This document shows positions 32,889 through 46,671 of a stretch of DNA of 64,000 nt, in pieces; the first letter of the stretch is position 1; each line of letters opens with the position of its first letter. This DNA comes from Phoenix dactylifera. Its lineage: Eukaryota > Streptophyta > Magnoliopsida > Arecales > Arecaceae. The notes under the pieces are model-generated. The model was not told where the DNA came from. It searched no databases and saw only the letters and a list, made by a program, of their open reading frames with translations. Made by a program: the position numbers and the translations under genes. The stretch is taken from the NCBI RefSeq assembly GCF_009389715.1, contig NW_024067844.1, positions 393,073 to 457,072 on the forward strand, written 5' to 3'.

Positions 32889-35800
32889 CTAGAAGATGTA
32901 CAAGCACGCAACAGACGTAAGCAGCGCTGTTGATAGCACCGACACTGCATTCACAGCATTGTTGTCCAGAATGCTCATTCCTGAAATCTTGACCACTGTA
33001 GGTGCACGTTTTCCAACAACCTTCAAAGAAAAATATAAGAGAGTTACAGCACATTTGTCATAATTTGTATCAGCAGAAAATTTTAATAAGAACAGGCAGA
33101 AATAATCCGAATATTTTTACTCATTTGATGCAAACAAACAGCGTTGGCCTGCACAATTACATCACTGGGCATCAACATTGATTACAAGCCCATTGATGAT
33201 AACCTGCACCTCAAGCAAATAAATGAATCTGGAACTATCAAATTTATGAACTCCTGCTGCAAGTCAATGACACGAGACTTTTTGGATAATTTAAAGCAAA
33301 AGCAAAGAAAAAAAAAGGGAGATAGAGAAAGGTGAATGCAAAAGGTGCAACTTCATGAATCTCGTGATCCCAGAGGTGGCTGATCAATATGACAAATCAG
33401 ATTACTAGAGGCTTGGAGCAATTGAAAAACATAGCAAAGATGGTTTAGCAAAAAAAATCATGCAGTTTATTAGCTGATGGTTTAGCAGATTCCTTCTGAA
33501 GCGAACATTCAGGGGATCTGTTGCACGTCCATGTGATTTAGAAAGCAAAGCATACAAGAAACAAACATATAATGGTTATTGTTCCTACATTCTCTTTGAT
33601 TAATAAATAAATTTGGTCATTTACGTCAAGCAATTTCCTGTTGGGTTGCTTAAAGGGAACTGATAACATCTTGTAAGAAAAAACGAGATAGTGATAAACG
33701 AAACTTTATGGGACATGGCTGATGTATTCATTTACCCTTTTCCTCAAGGTGCAATAACCACTGAACTGAAGCGTTGCTCCTAATAATGAATCAATCAAAC
33801 TCCCACATAGACCAGCTGCTGCAGCGACTGGTATTACTAGCAGCTGCCTCCAGATGACATCATGAGCACATTCAACTGTAAGCAGTCCAACAATAACATA
33901 AGCAAGCCCGATAACAAAGCCAGCTGCTGCAGCTGCTAGAAGTCCTTCCACTGTGACACCACCATTTGTTCCCTTTCGGACAGTCTGCTCATACAGAGAG
34001 AAAAATGGTTTAAAGATGTTTCCACTGTTCTGAAAAAAATATAATATGATCCTAAGGTGCCATAAAATCATCAACACAAGGTATCTGGTTAGTAGTGAGA
34101 CAACATCTTGGTGACTTCGTCAATGAGAAAAGCACGTCTTTGCATTGATTGTAAAGCAAGAAATTTCTAATATTGGAATCCTTAGGAGGTACCATTCAGC
34201 AGCATTCAAAGCCTTTTTATTACATTTTATTTTAGAAAACAGTTAGCGCAACCGTGGAATGCAAGCCAGGGGCAAAAAATCACATAATGCAAGGTGAGAA
34301 TTCTGTTTTATGTTCCATTTCTAGGAGCTTTAATAGGGATTATTATTTGAAGAAAACTATAAGACTCCTATCAGGCAACTAGGAAAAGCAAAATTGCATC
34401 AGAATATTGATATTGGCACCCACTGAGAGATTGACATAAGGGTACTGCATGGCATTGTAGTAATTGGATCCAAATGCTAAGTGAAGTACACAATCCAGGT
34501 GATGAAATGCAGAGAAGATCAAAGATGGACATCATAATGCATGCCTCAACTGCTTTTTTATTCTTGCTCAATCGGTAGGGTACAGAAAGATGAGATCAAG
34601 ACCTGCTTAATTGGGCATTACCACTTCGTAGAAGCTCATCTAACACCACTTGCCTTGTTTGAATTTTTGTTTGGCTTATTACCTGATCCTTGCTTTCCAG
34701 ATCATCTGATGAGTCTTTTTGTACTATATTACCTTCAAAATGCAATTTTAACGACAATGAAGTAGGATGGCTGTTTGGGTCTACTCCCTTAATATCTGTC
34801 TACTTACCAGCAAAGTTTTCCAATGAGACTACTATTTTCAGCACTCTAAAGAATGAAGCTAACAAGTCTTCTGACAGTTTTGGGGTTAGGAGCTATCCGA
34901 GTTTCAAAATATTTTCCAACAAAACTCAGCGCACCTACCACACGGTAAGATTAGCATTCAGTGTTGGGGGATTGATAGCCTGTTTTACCTGAAAGGCTAA
35001 ATTTAAAGAGCACACTAGCTGCTGGCAGGAAAATAATTTTTTGTCCCTACAAGTTGACCATTGCTTTGGATTTAGTGGGGGAGCTTATTTAGAGGTTAGG
35101 CTGGAGATATTGAAAAACCTTCCCATCGCTATGGTTCATGAACTAGGTCCAATTGGTATGGTATGGCCTTTTTCCCGCCAATCTCCTATTTCATCTACCT
35201 TAAGCATTGTCCATTCCATTCAATCCCGTAGGAAATTCTCACTTAATTTCAGATATTATACTCTATTTTTTTAGAGCCTCACATCTTGTATAGCTTGTTC
35301 TGCCTGGATGGAGCCTTCGCTTCGAACTATTGAATAAAGGACGTACTAGTTCGTGCAAACACCTAAAGTGACCTCATTTAAGTCCAATATTTGTTATCAG
35401 AACAAAAGAAGAAATATGGAGAGGCTTGGAGAGGGCCGTGGGGGAGGGAAAACTGAATACTCAACACATTCAACTATAAGATTGATTTATGACTTGAGAA
35501 TATTATCTTAATAAGCTTGTAAGAAATGCTGTTTCATCATCTATGAAAAGAAAATGAGCATAAGAATGTAGAAGCTGCATTTGGCCTATCCCTGCGGCTT
35601 TAGAAAGCAGTGCAAAGGAAATGTAAACACTTAAAAATAACTACCATGTCCACCCCACTTGAGTACAATAGTATCATCTGACATTTGGCAAGCAAAAAAA
35701 GGATCGACAGAACAGGTATATGTTTGACACTCCTTTTAATTTAAATTCTATAATAAATAATTATTCATTATGAATCCTCAAAATGATTACGAACTATCTT

Positions 35801-38800
35801 TGTATTACAAGTATTGGTGGGTGTTTAACTACATAACTTTTAGCTGTTGGTCTTTTCAGTAATTTAGTTCTTCCAAATACCAAACTTCATGTCAATTTCT
35901 AGGGAACCAGGCGCTACATTAAGTGCAGACCGGAAAATTAAAAGCTTTTGTTGCCATAACAATGAATGTCCAGGTGAAAACTATGTGAGCATAAAGAATA
36001 GTACACCTGTTTAGTGGGAGAGAAAAAAATCTTGATGGTGGATGAGCCAAGAGAGGCCTGGTCATTTGATAAAAATGGTGTCCTTAAAGAAATAGTTAGT
36101 AAAATTGTTTGCTTATGTAAGTATTTCTATGTGAAAGGAAGACTTGCCCAGCTGATTATACTATGGATTTATTCATGATATCATTTTCCATCTAAAATAT
36201 GAGCATGTTGTCATGTTGAAGAATGTTCATGTTATTGGAATGCATCAATAGGACAGACTATATAGAACTTCTGTTGACACTTAATTGTTCAAGGAAATTA
36301 CTATTTTTGATTCAATTGCTAATCTTGGAGGGAGGAGAAAGAATAAGGAGGGTGAGGGTTGGCTGCAATAAACACACAATTCAGTTTGGCAAAAACATGA
36401 TTTAGGTGATTGTATTGCTTCGTCTTTCATTCTTGAATATCCAGCTATCTGCATCGACACTTGCACAAAGGAATGGTAGTGAAGGTCCAGGGATCGTAGT
36501 TGGTTAGCATGAGCTTCTACAACAATACTAAAACTTCCACTTGATAGAGTCAACTTCCGACACACCTTCAACAGAGCTTACATGTGTTTGTTCCTGCACT
36601 TGCATAGCTGGCTGTATGCACATATGCAGTAGCTAATGTTTCATTTGTTGCTTGTCACTCTTTATTGGTTCCTATTGATATATATTGGTTGACTACAGTG
36701 TTGTATGCACTCTAGGCTGTACGTTAATATGCTTACATCACAGTTAGTCACACAATTATTTTATCCGCCATGCATTTCAAATATGTTATACCATTTTTTG
36801 TGGAGTTTACTGCGCTAGGGGTACTCTAGAACAACCAACACGTTAGTCTTTGATCTCCATGATTACGGGTCCATGTAGCTGGCAGTTGGGTATCCATTTC
36901 TAGACTTTTATGTTGCTTTACTTGACCTTCATAGCCTCCATGTTTCTATGCAATATCTTTTGGTTAATCCATGTGTTTTCAAAATGGTTTTTAGCAGTTG
37001 AATTCACAATTTTCTTGTAGATTTTGGATTCCGAGTACTCTTCTTTTTTTTTTTTTTTTTGCCTTTGACATGGTCCTTAAAGTATTGATATTTCCTAAAG
37101 TTCCCTACAAGTTCTTCAGTTTTTAGGTTGGTTTTCAAGACTGAGCAGGTTTTGTTCATCACTTTATGACATAAGCCAAAATTTGATAGCAAAAAAATAC
37201 AAGCATCTAGGGATAATTTAAACATTGATCTGGACAGGGTATTATTTATAATGAACATCACTGTGCCCTGAGTGATGTTTTATCTCAAAAATTTGTTTCA
37301 TGCATTCATCTCTTCCTCTAGTTCTTTCTTTAGGCTCAAATACAGCTCACTAGCAGTAGATGAAAAGTAGAGATGATGGAGATTGTGAATGGATGTATAG
37401 AGCAAGGGAATCTATTATGTGACAAGTGGATTCCTTTGACTATGCATCCTTGATTCCTAATAGTGTGACATTTGACTATCTCCAATTCATAATTTGTTCA
37501 CTGTCAAGGTTTGAAACGCTGATTGTAGCATTGTACCATGCGTCGTGCCTCCTGTATCGTGCATTGTATTGATCCATACCAAATACACATGTTGATACAA
37601 ATATAACGCTCATGCCAACAAACTGTGAATAGATACAGGGGGGGGACCACCCAACATACCATACCAATATCTAACCAGTACTCCCCTGTATTGCAAGATT
37701 TAAATCTTGTTTGCCATGCATGCTAATCTAGAATGTGATTTGAGGATAAAATGTACAACATTTGACTTTCTAGGGATTGGCAAATTGAACTACCACTCGG
37801 TGCTCATTTACTTGTTATATAATTATTTTTTAATGTTTTCATTGAAATATAAAATCTAAATTAGCAACTTATGTTTTAATTAGCAAATCTTGGTTTGATA
37901 AGCAAAACTAGCTCATTGTGCCATGATTTGCATTCTATCAGGGAGACGTTCGAGCTGACGAACATGGAGATAAACTTATCAACCCACTTCAGGGGTGTAT
38001 AGATCCCATTACTTACATCACTGACCAAACGGCAGAACTAGAGCTGCATCATCTAGTTACTAGTAAGTAGATGACCAAAACAAAATTCTCGACTTGCTGC
38101 AATTAATGCTGATAAGTGTTGTACCCACATGTAACTAGCTAGATGAAGATGTTATATACATGTAACCAAATCAGGCTTTGCAGTCATTATTAGCCCATGA
38201 CTTGATTCTTAAAATTCAGAGTTTCTTCTGAATAGCTAGTAAGAGACCTTGAGTTTTCTCTTCTTTTTTCGAGAATTTTCTCTCTGATGTTATAGGGCTA
38301 CAATCCCCATTGTTTTTATAAATAGAAAATAGTGTCTTTCTTTAGTGCATTACTAAACATTACTAAGTTGTTTTAGTGCACTTACCTTGAAAGTTGTAAT
38401 TAGTCGGGGCTGTGCATTACTAAGCATTCCAATTTCGGATGACCACGTGTCGCCATTGCAGCAGGCATAATGTCCGATGATACCACCAATAAGGCCAGTA
38501 ATAAGAGCCGACTCTCGTGTGTCCAAGCACCTATCTTTCCCACCCGTCCTTTTTGCAACTAAAACTACCAAAATCGTTGCAATTGCACTATTAGCCAAAA
38601 CCTGTACCCTGTAAACAGAATAAGGTTACTCAGAATAAACAATGTGACACAAATGGCCAAAACATCAATAAAATACAACAGATATCAAAATTTTATGCTG
38701 CACATCAAATGACAATTATTGAAATTCCCCAAGTCTTCAGAAATCAAAGCTTGTAATTGACATGAATTCAACACTTAATGTGGTCCACCACATAATGGTT

Positions 38801-40266
38801 TCCCAAGGCTTGGTTTTCTGTAAAGGTAAGAAGGTGGTTCATGAACAGTTTAATAAAGAGGACATCACCGAATCCACTGTTTAGATATTAACACATGAAT
38901 TTTACTTGAAGGAAATCCAATAAATCTCTATGGTGACATGATATAAGTTTTTTTATTAAATAATCCTAACTACTAATTGAGATGATCTACAGATCAACCA
39001 GCTATTGAGTAGCAAAACCAACATATATATTCAAATTAAGTTTCTTTAGAACATGAAATCATAGTCAAGGATCACATTTATAATATTGGGCAAAGATGCA
39101 TCCATGACACAAACAAATAAAATTTCCAGTTAAGATCAGAATATGAATTAATAAGCAAGAAACACATTTGAATTGAGCTTCTTTAGAACATGAAGTAATA
39201 GTTACATGAGGGAAACATTGTATCAGGCAAACCTATGTCGACGGCTCAAAGATAAAAAATATTTTCAGCTGAACTGCATATCAGAAAGTGAGTAGGCCAT
39301 CTACATAACTAGATCAAAATATAAGAGAAATACTCAGTTAAATCTTATCATAATTACCACCTACTCAGGTTAGCTTTAGGAATTTTGTTTTCAACATCAA
39401 TCCTAATTAAGGGCTACCTCCTCTATATAGTTAATCTTTTCTACATACTGTCCCAACAACTTTCGCACCTCAGATCATTGCTGCATAGACCCTAGCGAGA
39501 GATTATAAAGTTTGGTCAGTTTCTTTCTATCCAATCTTTGGCTGGAATTTGACTGGCCATATCAAAGAAAAAGGGTATATAAATAATTGCAGATGAGAAA
39601 ACTAAGAACACGAGATATAAAGAAATCACCAAAAAGAGTATAGGGCAAAATTAGACAATATGGCTGGATATTTAAATCAAGAAATGAAGAAAACCTGCTG
39701 CCACGTTAATCTGGGGAAAAGAACAAGAAAATAAGCACGAAAGATAAAGTCCTGGAACTGTCCGTCATATAATAGTTTCCCTAAAAGATCTAGCAGAAAG
39801 GTCTACAGGTAAAGCTTCAAGTCAAGAAAAAGGAGAAGAGTGAAACAAAAGGGAATTGAAATTTGAACGGCGAAATCTCACCAGTTCCGTAGACCTCCTT
39901 CCTTGAAATCCTCCTCAATGGCCCTCTTCTTCTCTTCCCCTATCCTGGTGAGCTTGGAAGAGGTGAAGAAGAAAACAAGAAGCAGCGCTCCGAACCTACG
40001 TTGAAGTAAGTCGGAAGGATCAGAGCACAAACTCAGGGAGATTCTGTTCGATTCGATCCGATTCACAGACAAGATAATGGAGAAAGGGTCCAGAAAAGGG
40101 AATGGAATCGATCGGACCTGTAGTCAGCGGCGATGTGGATAACCATCACCAAAAACCCCGCGAGCGCCCCCGATCCATCGAGCGACCTGCGCTTGTAGGC
40201 TCTGGCAGCGATCAACAAGGAGAGCACCACGGAGACCACCGATCTAATCAAGAAACCCTCCATCAT
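32889..40266 (-). CDS. PGR: PGR-like DUF92/TMEM19-family membrane protein, 5 exons, 288 aa
   Basis: Minus-strand exons 40118-40266, 39882-39995, 38386-38608, 33736-33984 and 32889-33020 join in phase with GT-AG introns. Two adjacent ATGs (40266, 40263) are possible starts. The protein is an integral membrane DUF92 family member. An N-terminal helix ([20 protein letters not shown]) is followed by the diagnostic [11 protein letters not shown]. Next come [40 protein letters not shown] with the conserved D-T-W-S-E core, KGTNGGVT and [20 protein letters not shown], and a final helix ending in CLYIF. Length and motif order match Arabidopsis PGR (plasma membrane glucose-responsive regulator), a TMEM19 homologue. 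The same fold family includes the phytyl-phosphate kinase VTE6, so a lipid-phosphate activity is conceivable but unproven. Intron 3 is 4.4 kb. Confidence 0.93.
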
Positions 40267-42284
40267 CTTTCCTCTCTCCACTCTCGAACCTATGGAGATT
40301 AGGGTTTGGGTTCGAATGGGGCTTTCAATCTCTCCCGGCGGCGGATGGGGATTGCTGGGAGAACTCGCCCGTCATGGCAGTTCCGCTTGAGGATTTTTTT
40401 TATGCGGGAACCGAAAAGATATTCCGCCAGTGCCGTCCCGGCCGAACGATTCTATGCGGACGCCAATATCGCCGAAAAGCGACGCGACGCTTACGGAAAC
40501 GGGATCCCTTCGTTGGCCCAGACATTATCGCGGGTACCCGAACGAGCGAACGGAGCCATCCAGTTCCGGGGAGGCAAACTTTCCGGCTTGCCCGCCCACG
40601 AAACCAGAAAAGAACCTCTTCTTTTTTTTGGTACATCGCACTCTGTTTGGAAGTTTTCGGATAATAATAATTGTGCTTGCGGCTTCTTTCTGTTATTTAT
40701 AATTCATAAAGTAGCCCTCGCCCGTTACACATACTTCTAACGTTTAACCCCAAATAATCCATTGGGGTTTTCTTTGTTTGCTCTTGGACTGGTTTGATCC
40801 ATAGAAAAAGAAAGGAAAAAAAATAGGATCAACAGAAAAATACAGAGATGCTGAATATTTGATTTGATTGATATTTTTTACAAAAAAATAAAAAATAATT
40901 ATTCTTTATAAAATTATTATTTGAATGTATATCTATTTTTTTTTGCGCATTCATTAAAAAATAAACAGCTTAAAATTAAAATGATTAAAATATCTTTATA
41001 AGTAGATATGTAAAAAAAAAAGTTACAAAGGTATACGAGCAAATAGTAACTTTATGAAAATATTCATGTGATTTCTCATATTTAGAAATGTGTGCATTCA
41101 AAAAAAATTGAGCCACATTGTCATTTTTTTTAAAAATTTTTTGAGTTTGTTAAGTTGGAATATTAGGTGATCCCTTTGTAATGCTATTCTCCATTTAATT
41201 TTGATATAATTATTATTATTGAATCTATGACATCTACATATTCTTCATCATTTTTAAAAGATTAAAGCATATCGAATTTAAATCAATTGTAGATGTTTAA
41301 ATTAGTAAAATACTTTTTAGTGATTTACATGTTGAGATGAAAATTTTGTAAAAGCAACATGATTTACTCTATAAGAGTTGATATTAACATGAGACCACAT
41401 GACATGATAATATTAATTTTTTTGTTACCTTTTTGTTATTAATGAATTATTTTTACTGAATTTTAATCATTTTTTATTATTTTTTTTAAGTATATACCCT
41501 TGTAAATATGCATAATTGCATGAATATTCTCACAAAGTTATTTACATATGTATTCTTATAAAGTTACTACCCGTAAGACTATTTCAGTCATTTTAAATTT
41601 AAATCATTTATTTTTTAACGACGTTAGATGGTATAAATATATATATAAAAAGAATAAAAAAAGTATACATGCAAAAGTATTTTACGAAAGTATACATGCA
41701 AATAGTAAATTTTCAAAAAATATTTATACCATTTTGTATATATTGGAGAGTATATATGCAAAAAACCAAAATCTATATAAAATATAAAAACTTCAATTTC
41801 CATAAGCTGCAAAGATGCTCTTAAGCTTTTAGATAGAATGAAGTAAGACTTTTCTATTTATTAAGGATATAATGGATATTTTACACAATTTTTCTAAAAT
41901 AGTGGATGTTTGACCAAACATAAACCACTCTCGAATGTACCATTTTCTCATCACCAACCAAATATGCAAAAACTATTTCTCCAGACATTATATAACCAAA
42001 CGTCGGCTTTCTAAAAAAAACATCCCAATAAGAGAAATTTTTCTCACGAACCAAACAATACAAGCCAATTCTTCTTTAAATACTTCTCTTTCACATGCCA
42101 TACATCTCAACTATCATAACAATCATAGAAGTCTCCTATATTCGCATCACTTGCAATAGAGAATAATTTATAGTCTAAAAATAAATAAATAAAAAGTAAA
42201 TGATCGAAGATAACATTTACCAAAAAAAAAATAAAATCAAAGATGATATTGAATGAATAAACATGACATATTCCCTCTTTTGAT
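40267..42284. other. Intergenic region between PGR and GLYK
   Basis: Bases 40267-40740 are GC-rich and form the upstream region of PGR. Overlapping frames there have no domain features. From 40740 on the DNA is very AT-rich and holds the inverted-repeat element described separately. No gene is visible. Confidence 0.5.
40950..41630. mobile_element. AT-rich long inverted-repeat element (MITE-like)
   Basis: The left arm (about 40950-41090) contains ATTAAAAAATAAA, GCAAATAGTAACTTTATGAA and ATTCATG. It pairs as an imperfect inverted repeat with the right arm (about 41510-41630), which contains GCATGAATATTCTCACAAAG, TATTCTTATAAAGTTAC and TTTATTTTTTAAC. The arms are about 120-140 bp each and separated by about 420 bp. 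The pattern fits a MITE or a foldback element. I could not fix the exact ends or a target duplication. A further GTATACATGCAAATAGTAAA motif at 41688-41707 repeats part of the arm. Confidence 0.5.
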
Positions 42285-42512
42285 GAACATGTACAAAAAT
42301 ATCAAAACAAGAATTTATTCTTTAAATACCCACTGAAAGATGAAACTAACGTTGTACAGAGTCTTCCAATCATAGATTACTTCTCGGCATAGGCGGAAGA
42401 ACATGCACAAAAATATCAAAATAAGAATTTAATCTTTAAATACCCACTGAAAGATGAAACTAATGTCATACAGAGTCTTCCGATCATAGATTACTTCTCG
42501 GCAATAGGATTC
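42285..42512. repeat. 114-bp tandem duplication across the GLYK stop codon
   Basis: Bases 42285-42398 and 42399-42512 are two copies, both with ACAAAAATATCAAAA, CCACTGAAAGATGAAACTAA and CATAGATTACTTCTCGGCA. On the minus strand the second contains the real last codons and stop of GLYK (42491-42493). The first repeats the same end downstream in the 3' untranslated region. Several substitutions separate the copies. Confidence 0.85.
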
Positions 42513-45500
42513 CTCTCTTCATCAATATCGACAACTAAAAGGCAATTTGGATCCAGGCCCTTTGGTCCTTCAGAGTAGAGTGGTGGAAGATAGGCCTTGT
42601 ATGCCGGCAGATACCGTGATACAAAATCCAAAACCTGCAGGAATTTAGCTTTCATAAAAATGACAAAAGTTTATTCTATGAAACATAAGGAACCGGGTGG
42701 TGTGCATATGATAGAGGCAGACCTAATGAGGACAAGGACTGATATGAAGTTCATCTAAAAATGCTTGCACATTCCTTGGAAAACTCTCAAAAAATGCAGT
42801 TTGAAAACAGTCATACTTCTGGAGGTATGGACAGACATATTTTGAATTAATAGCAACACTCTCAACATGTGGCATAATTATATTAGCAACTACTTGTCAA
42901 ATTCATGACCGTAAATGATCGGCGAATGCAGCATATAACGTATATATGCTGTATAGGTTCATATAATAAACTCGAGGATGGCATCACAGCCAACTCACAG
43001 ACAAGTAATATCTCGATCAATTAAAACTAAATTTTAACCAAAATTCTTAAGCAACATTATGTTTGGGCTATGGAAAATCAAACATATATTATGGGGTTAT
43101 AAAGAAGAGCAGAGGATGATAGAGATGAATGACTGCAACACCTCTTCATCAGACATGCCAGGTTTCCCATCCTCCCTCATGGCCACCTCTGCCTGAAATT
43201 CCATAAGAGAGATACATATTATGCTAAGAATTGCTACAATTGAATGTTTGAGATAGAAAGGTCATATATGATGTTCATATAATAATATAAACTGCTTATA
43301 TATCATCACATTATGACGTTAACCTGCAAGCGCCATTGGTATACACAGTTGGGATCCTTAATCTTGATAATAATCCATGCCCCAACAAACTTGTCCCATG
43401 CATCAAAGTAGGCTTCAAGATTTTTATTTACCACTTCAAGCTGGAGAATAGCGAGGTTATTACAGTTAAAAATTATTAAAAAATCCACCGGGAAATTTTA
43501 TTTTTTTATTTATTTTTCAATAAGAACTTGCCTGTGGATCAACTGCTTTCACAACTTCATTTGGAAGAGGTTTGAACCCAAGCATCCAACCTTCCAACAA
43601 AACAACCTAAATGACCAGAGCACAAAAAATACCAATAAGAATATGACATTTCAACTTGGTGGAAACTCTTCAACAATAATAATTGTTTCCATTCTTTTTT
43701 TTTTCAGGTTGGGGGGGTGGGGGTGGGGAGGGTTTAAGATTATTGACTTGATACTATTAATCTACAGTTGAAGGTCGCTTTACCTCCATAGGCCCTTCAA
43801 CCTCTGGCCATGTTGAAGGGTCAGCTCTATCACCCCTCCCTCCATTAGCAGACTAAATACAAAGAAGAAGTCTAACATGAGCACCCAATATTTTTCGAGT
43901 GAAATATTTGAAGGCTTATCTTTTAAGCACACCTTATCATACCGTGGAAGCTTCATCTTCATACCTGAATGGTTTTAACATATTATGGATCATCATTTTC
44001 ATTCCACTTGAAAAGTGTCTTTTGATTATATATAAAGAAAAATTATTCCATTCTTCCAATTTATAACAAAGCATACAATCCAAATTGCTGATGTTGATCG
44101 GCTGAAAACACAAATTAGACATATAGAGAAATGTCTGGTGATTCCTTGAAAAATCATACCTTTTTTTGTCAGCTTGCTTAAAGATGTAAGTGTATCAATT
44201 GAGAACTGCAGGTCATGGCTTCCCGCATTCCCACGAAACTGAAATGTGTGAACAGACGATATTCACAAAATGTTCATTGCAATCAAACTTCCATAAACGA
44301 AGATACTCCAAATTTGGGAGATTTATGACATCACAGCTGAATCATAGATTGTTCAATTACTGTAATATACACTCGGTGAATATTTTCAGCACCTCCAAGA
44401 GAGCATTTCCAGGATTTTGACTCCTTAGTTTAGCCTGAAACAAAATATTCACTCATCAGAATACAGAGAAAAATAAACAAGAGGGCAACCACTGTTCTAA
44501 ATCTCTATATCCCTACCTGATCCTCCGCTGTCAAATAAAAATCGTCTATTGATAATGTTGCTGCATTCCTGAGAGATATTTAACATAAACACACCATCAT
44601 ATCATATTTGTGAATCCATAAAGAATACTAACATTCGTCAAGCGGGGAAGAAGGGATGTCATAATTGGTTGAATAAGACAAAAAGACCTGCTGAATCTGA
44701 ATCAGGTATTTACTCTAAAGGTTATGATAGTTATTATATACAGAAAGTATCATCAGCAAGCAGATTATATTTCTGGCTCCTCATTATCAGCAACCATACC
44801 TACCAGATCGCCGGAAAAGATGATCAAGAGCAAAAACAAGAGTTGTTTTTCCACTACCTTGAGGAGCACTTACACCAATCTGCAAAGCATAGAAAGTCAA
44901 TGTTATTTCATAGGGTCCTAGATTCTTCTTCTTCCTTTATATTCATAAATACAACTACTCCAAAAACTTCCAATAAGTTATATTCGATGTCACAAAATCA
45001 ATATCTTGTTCACAAAAGTATGATGTCCCGCTCAAGGTTCAAATCTCAAACCAGGAAATGAAGTTGAAGAAAACTCATTCAACATAGATTTTACTCAATA
45101 AAGAGGGACAATAGAAGCTACTACCAAGCTGTAATCACAGTCGGAGAGCATACACGTACCACTAGAGGTGGGATCTCATCTCCATCATTAAATTTGGACC
45201 TATGGCGCGAAATCTGATCTTCACACCAGAGGAACACCGGAACGTAGAAATGATATATTCGTGCCTTCTCAGGAGCTGACAAATTAAGGTCGTTCAACCG
45301 GAACAACTGACACAAGCCAAAACCAATCTGTAACCACCTGTCGATGGACTCAGCTACAGTCTCAGCAGTAAAACCCAATTTTTCGATCAGAGGACCCGAG
45401 CATATGAACTCAAAGAGGTCATCAACAGAGGCAACAAGAGTAGGAGATGTAGGAAATGCCGAATAAAACTTCGCAGGTCCTTGCCCATTGCTTGCACTGG

Positions 45501-45693
45501 TGATGAAGTCCCTGTGGGTGGTAGAGGGAAAAACTACCATACAGAAGAAGGAAAATGTTTTAGCTCAGAATTCTAAATAAAGTTTCAATTCATTAGCACT
45601 ATAATCCAATATGTACCCAACCAAACCAAGCAGAACAGCCACCTAGCAATCTATTGAGACAACCATTGTGATTAAAAGCACAGAAATCTAATT

Positions 45694-45750
<57 letters not shown>

Positions 45751-46338
45751 GAAACCCAATAATATATTATCGGAAAGCATTTTATGAACATTAGTTTAAG
45801 CCTATCATTTATATATATTGCAATTTCGATACCCGAAACCTTCCCAAGAAGAACAAAAAAATCTTCTCAAAATAAAATGATGCAATGACCAGAGAGGAAA
45901 AGAAAAGAAAAGCAAGCAGGATTAACAGCAAGACAGAAGCCCTATTGATCGTTAGATCTCCAGAAATTTACGTGCAAGCACCGGCCATGAGGCAGCAAAA
46001 CAAAAGATAAAAACAGCAGATTTGATAAGAACGAAGAAAGATAAAACTAGAAGCCTAAATAGTAATCCTCGCTAAAAGATTCATAGCAGTTTCTTGGGAA
46101 AGGAAGGGGGGGAAGTCTCTTTTGAGCACATCTCCTCTTGTATTGGAAGTGGGGTTCGTTTCTGACCTGGTTTAGGATCGAGGCCTCGAAGGCAGAAAGG
46201 CGAATTCTTGTGCAGAGATGAGATAAGATGAGAGGGAGACGACGACGAAAAATGGGAGGAGGAACGGAACCCGTGGGAAGGAGAGAGGGCGGCAGCCGGC
46301 CATGGCGAAGGCTGGGACAGCGCGCTCAGAACCCTCAT
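42491..46338 (-). CDS. GLYK: D-glycerate 3-kinase, chloroplast, 12 exons, 428 aa
   Basis: Minus-strand exons: 46167-46338, 45160-45533, 44800-44879, 44517-44568, 44393-44434, 44160-44238, 43933-43964, 43784-43852, 43532-43606, 43324-43440, 43142-43192 and 42491-42634. All phases agree. GLYK catalyses the last step of photorespiration, phosphorylating D-glycerate to 3-phosphoglycerate with ATP in the chloroplast stroma. The serine-rich N-terminus (from MRVLSALSQPSP) looks like a transit peptide. The conserved part starts near DDLFEFICSGPLIEKLGFTA. The Walker A motif is APQGSGKTT (residues 187-195). SIDDFYLTAEDQ, NPGNALLEFRGNAGSHDL, RGDRADPSTWPEVEGP, EGWMLGFKPLP and VNKNLEAYFDAWD follow, ending in DIDEERNPIAEK. 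The exon 1 to exon 2 join is the least certain; I used the acceptor at 45534, which keeps phase. Intron 9 has a GC donor. Confidence 0.93.
43441..43531 (-). other. GC-AG intron in GLYK
   Basis: The minus-strand donor is CCACAG|GCAAGT at 43532/43531 and the acceptor is CTCCAG|CTTGAA at 43441/43440. The coding phase and the conserved protein sequence across the join (AVDPQ then LEVVNKNLEAY) leave no alternative GT donor. Confidence 0.85.
45698..45747. repeat. TA microsatellite in GLYK intron 1
   Basis: A perfect (TA)n run of 50 bp between exons 1 and 2. Confidence 0.95.
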
Positions 46339-46671
46339 CCCGACGCTGGCGGTGAGGGAAGACGCGTGCAAGAGCTCCCCTATCCGAGCAGAGGCGCATC
46401 ACTAGTTGTGGGTGATGCTCTCCAGGCTCCAGCTCTATCCAATTACCCGATTGCCCCCTTTCTTCCATTCTTTTCCGCCCGTCACCAATGAAATTATCCC
46501 TTTATAGAAATTTGAACTGGGCCCGGCAGTCGGATGCCGGGACTGGTTCGCCCTTGACGCGCGCAAAAAAAAAAACCACATTACTCCTTCCCTTTTTTTT
46601 TTTTTATTATTTATTTTTTTATTTTTTTATTTTCAAGACGGATAATTCATACAATTCTAATACAAACACAT
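46339..46671 (-). promoter_or_regulatory. Upstream region of GLYK
   Basis: Presumed promoter and leader of the minus-strand GLYK gene, with T- and A-runs at 46565-46632. No clear TATA box or light-responsive element could be called by eye. Confidence 0.3.

Noticed and set aside
40306-40740. 144-codon ORF upstream of PGR
   Set aside because: GC-rich promoter region with three overlapping open frames and no family features.
45500-45511. Acceptor at 45512/45511 for GLYK exon 2
   Set aside because: It gives a phase-2 start that does not fit the phase-1 end of exon 1. The acceptor ending at 45534 keeps the frame and has a better pyrimidine tract.
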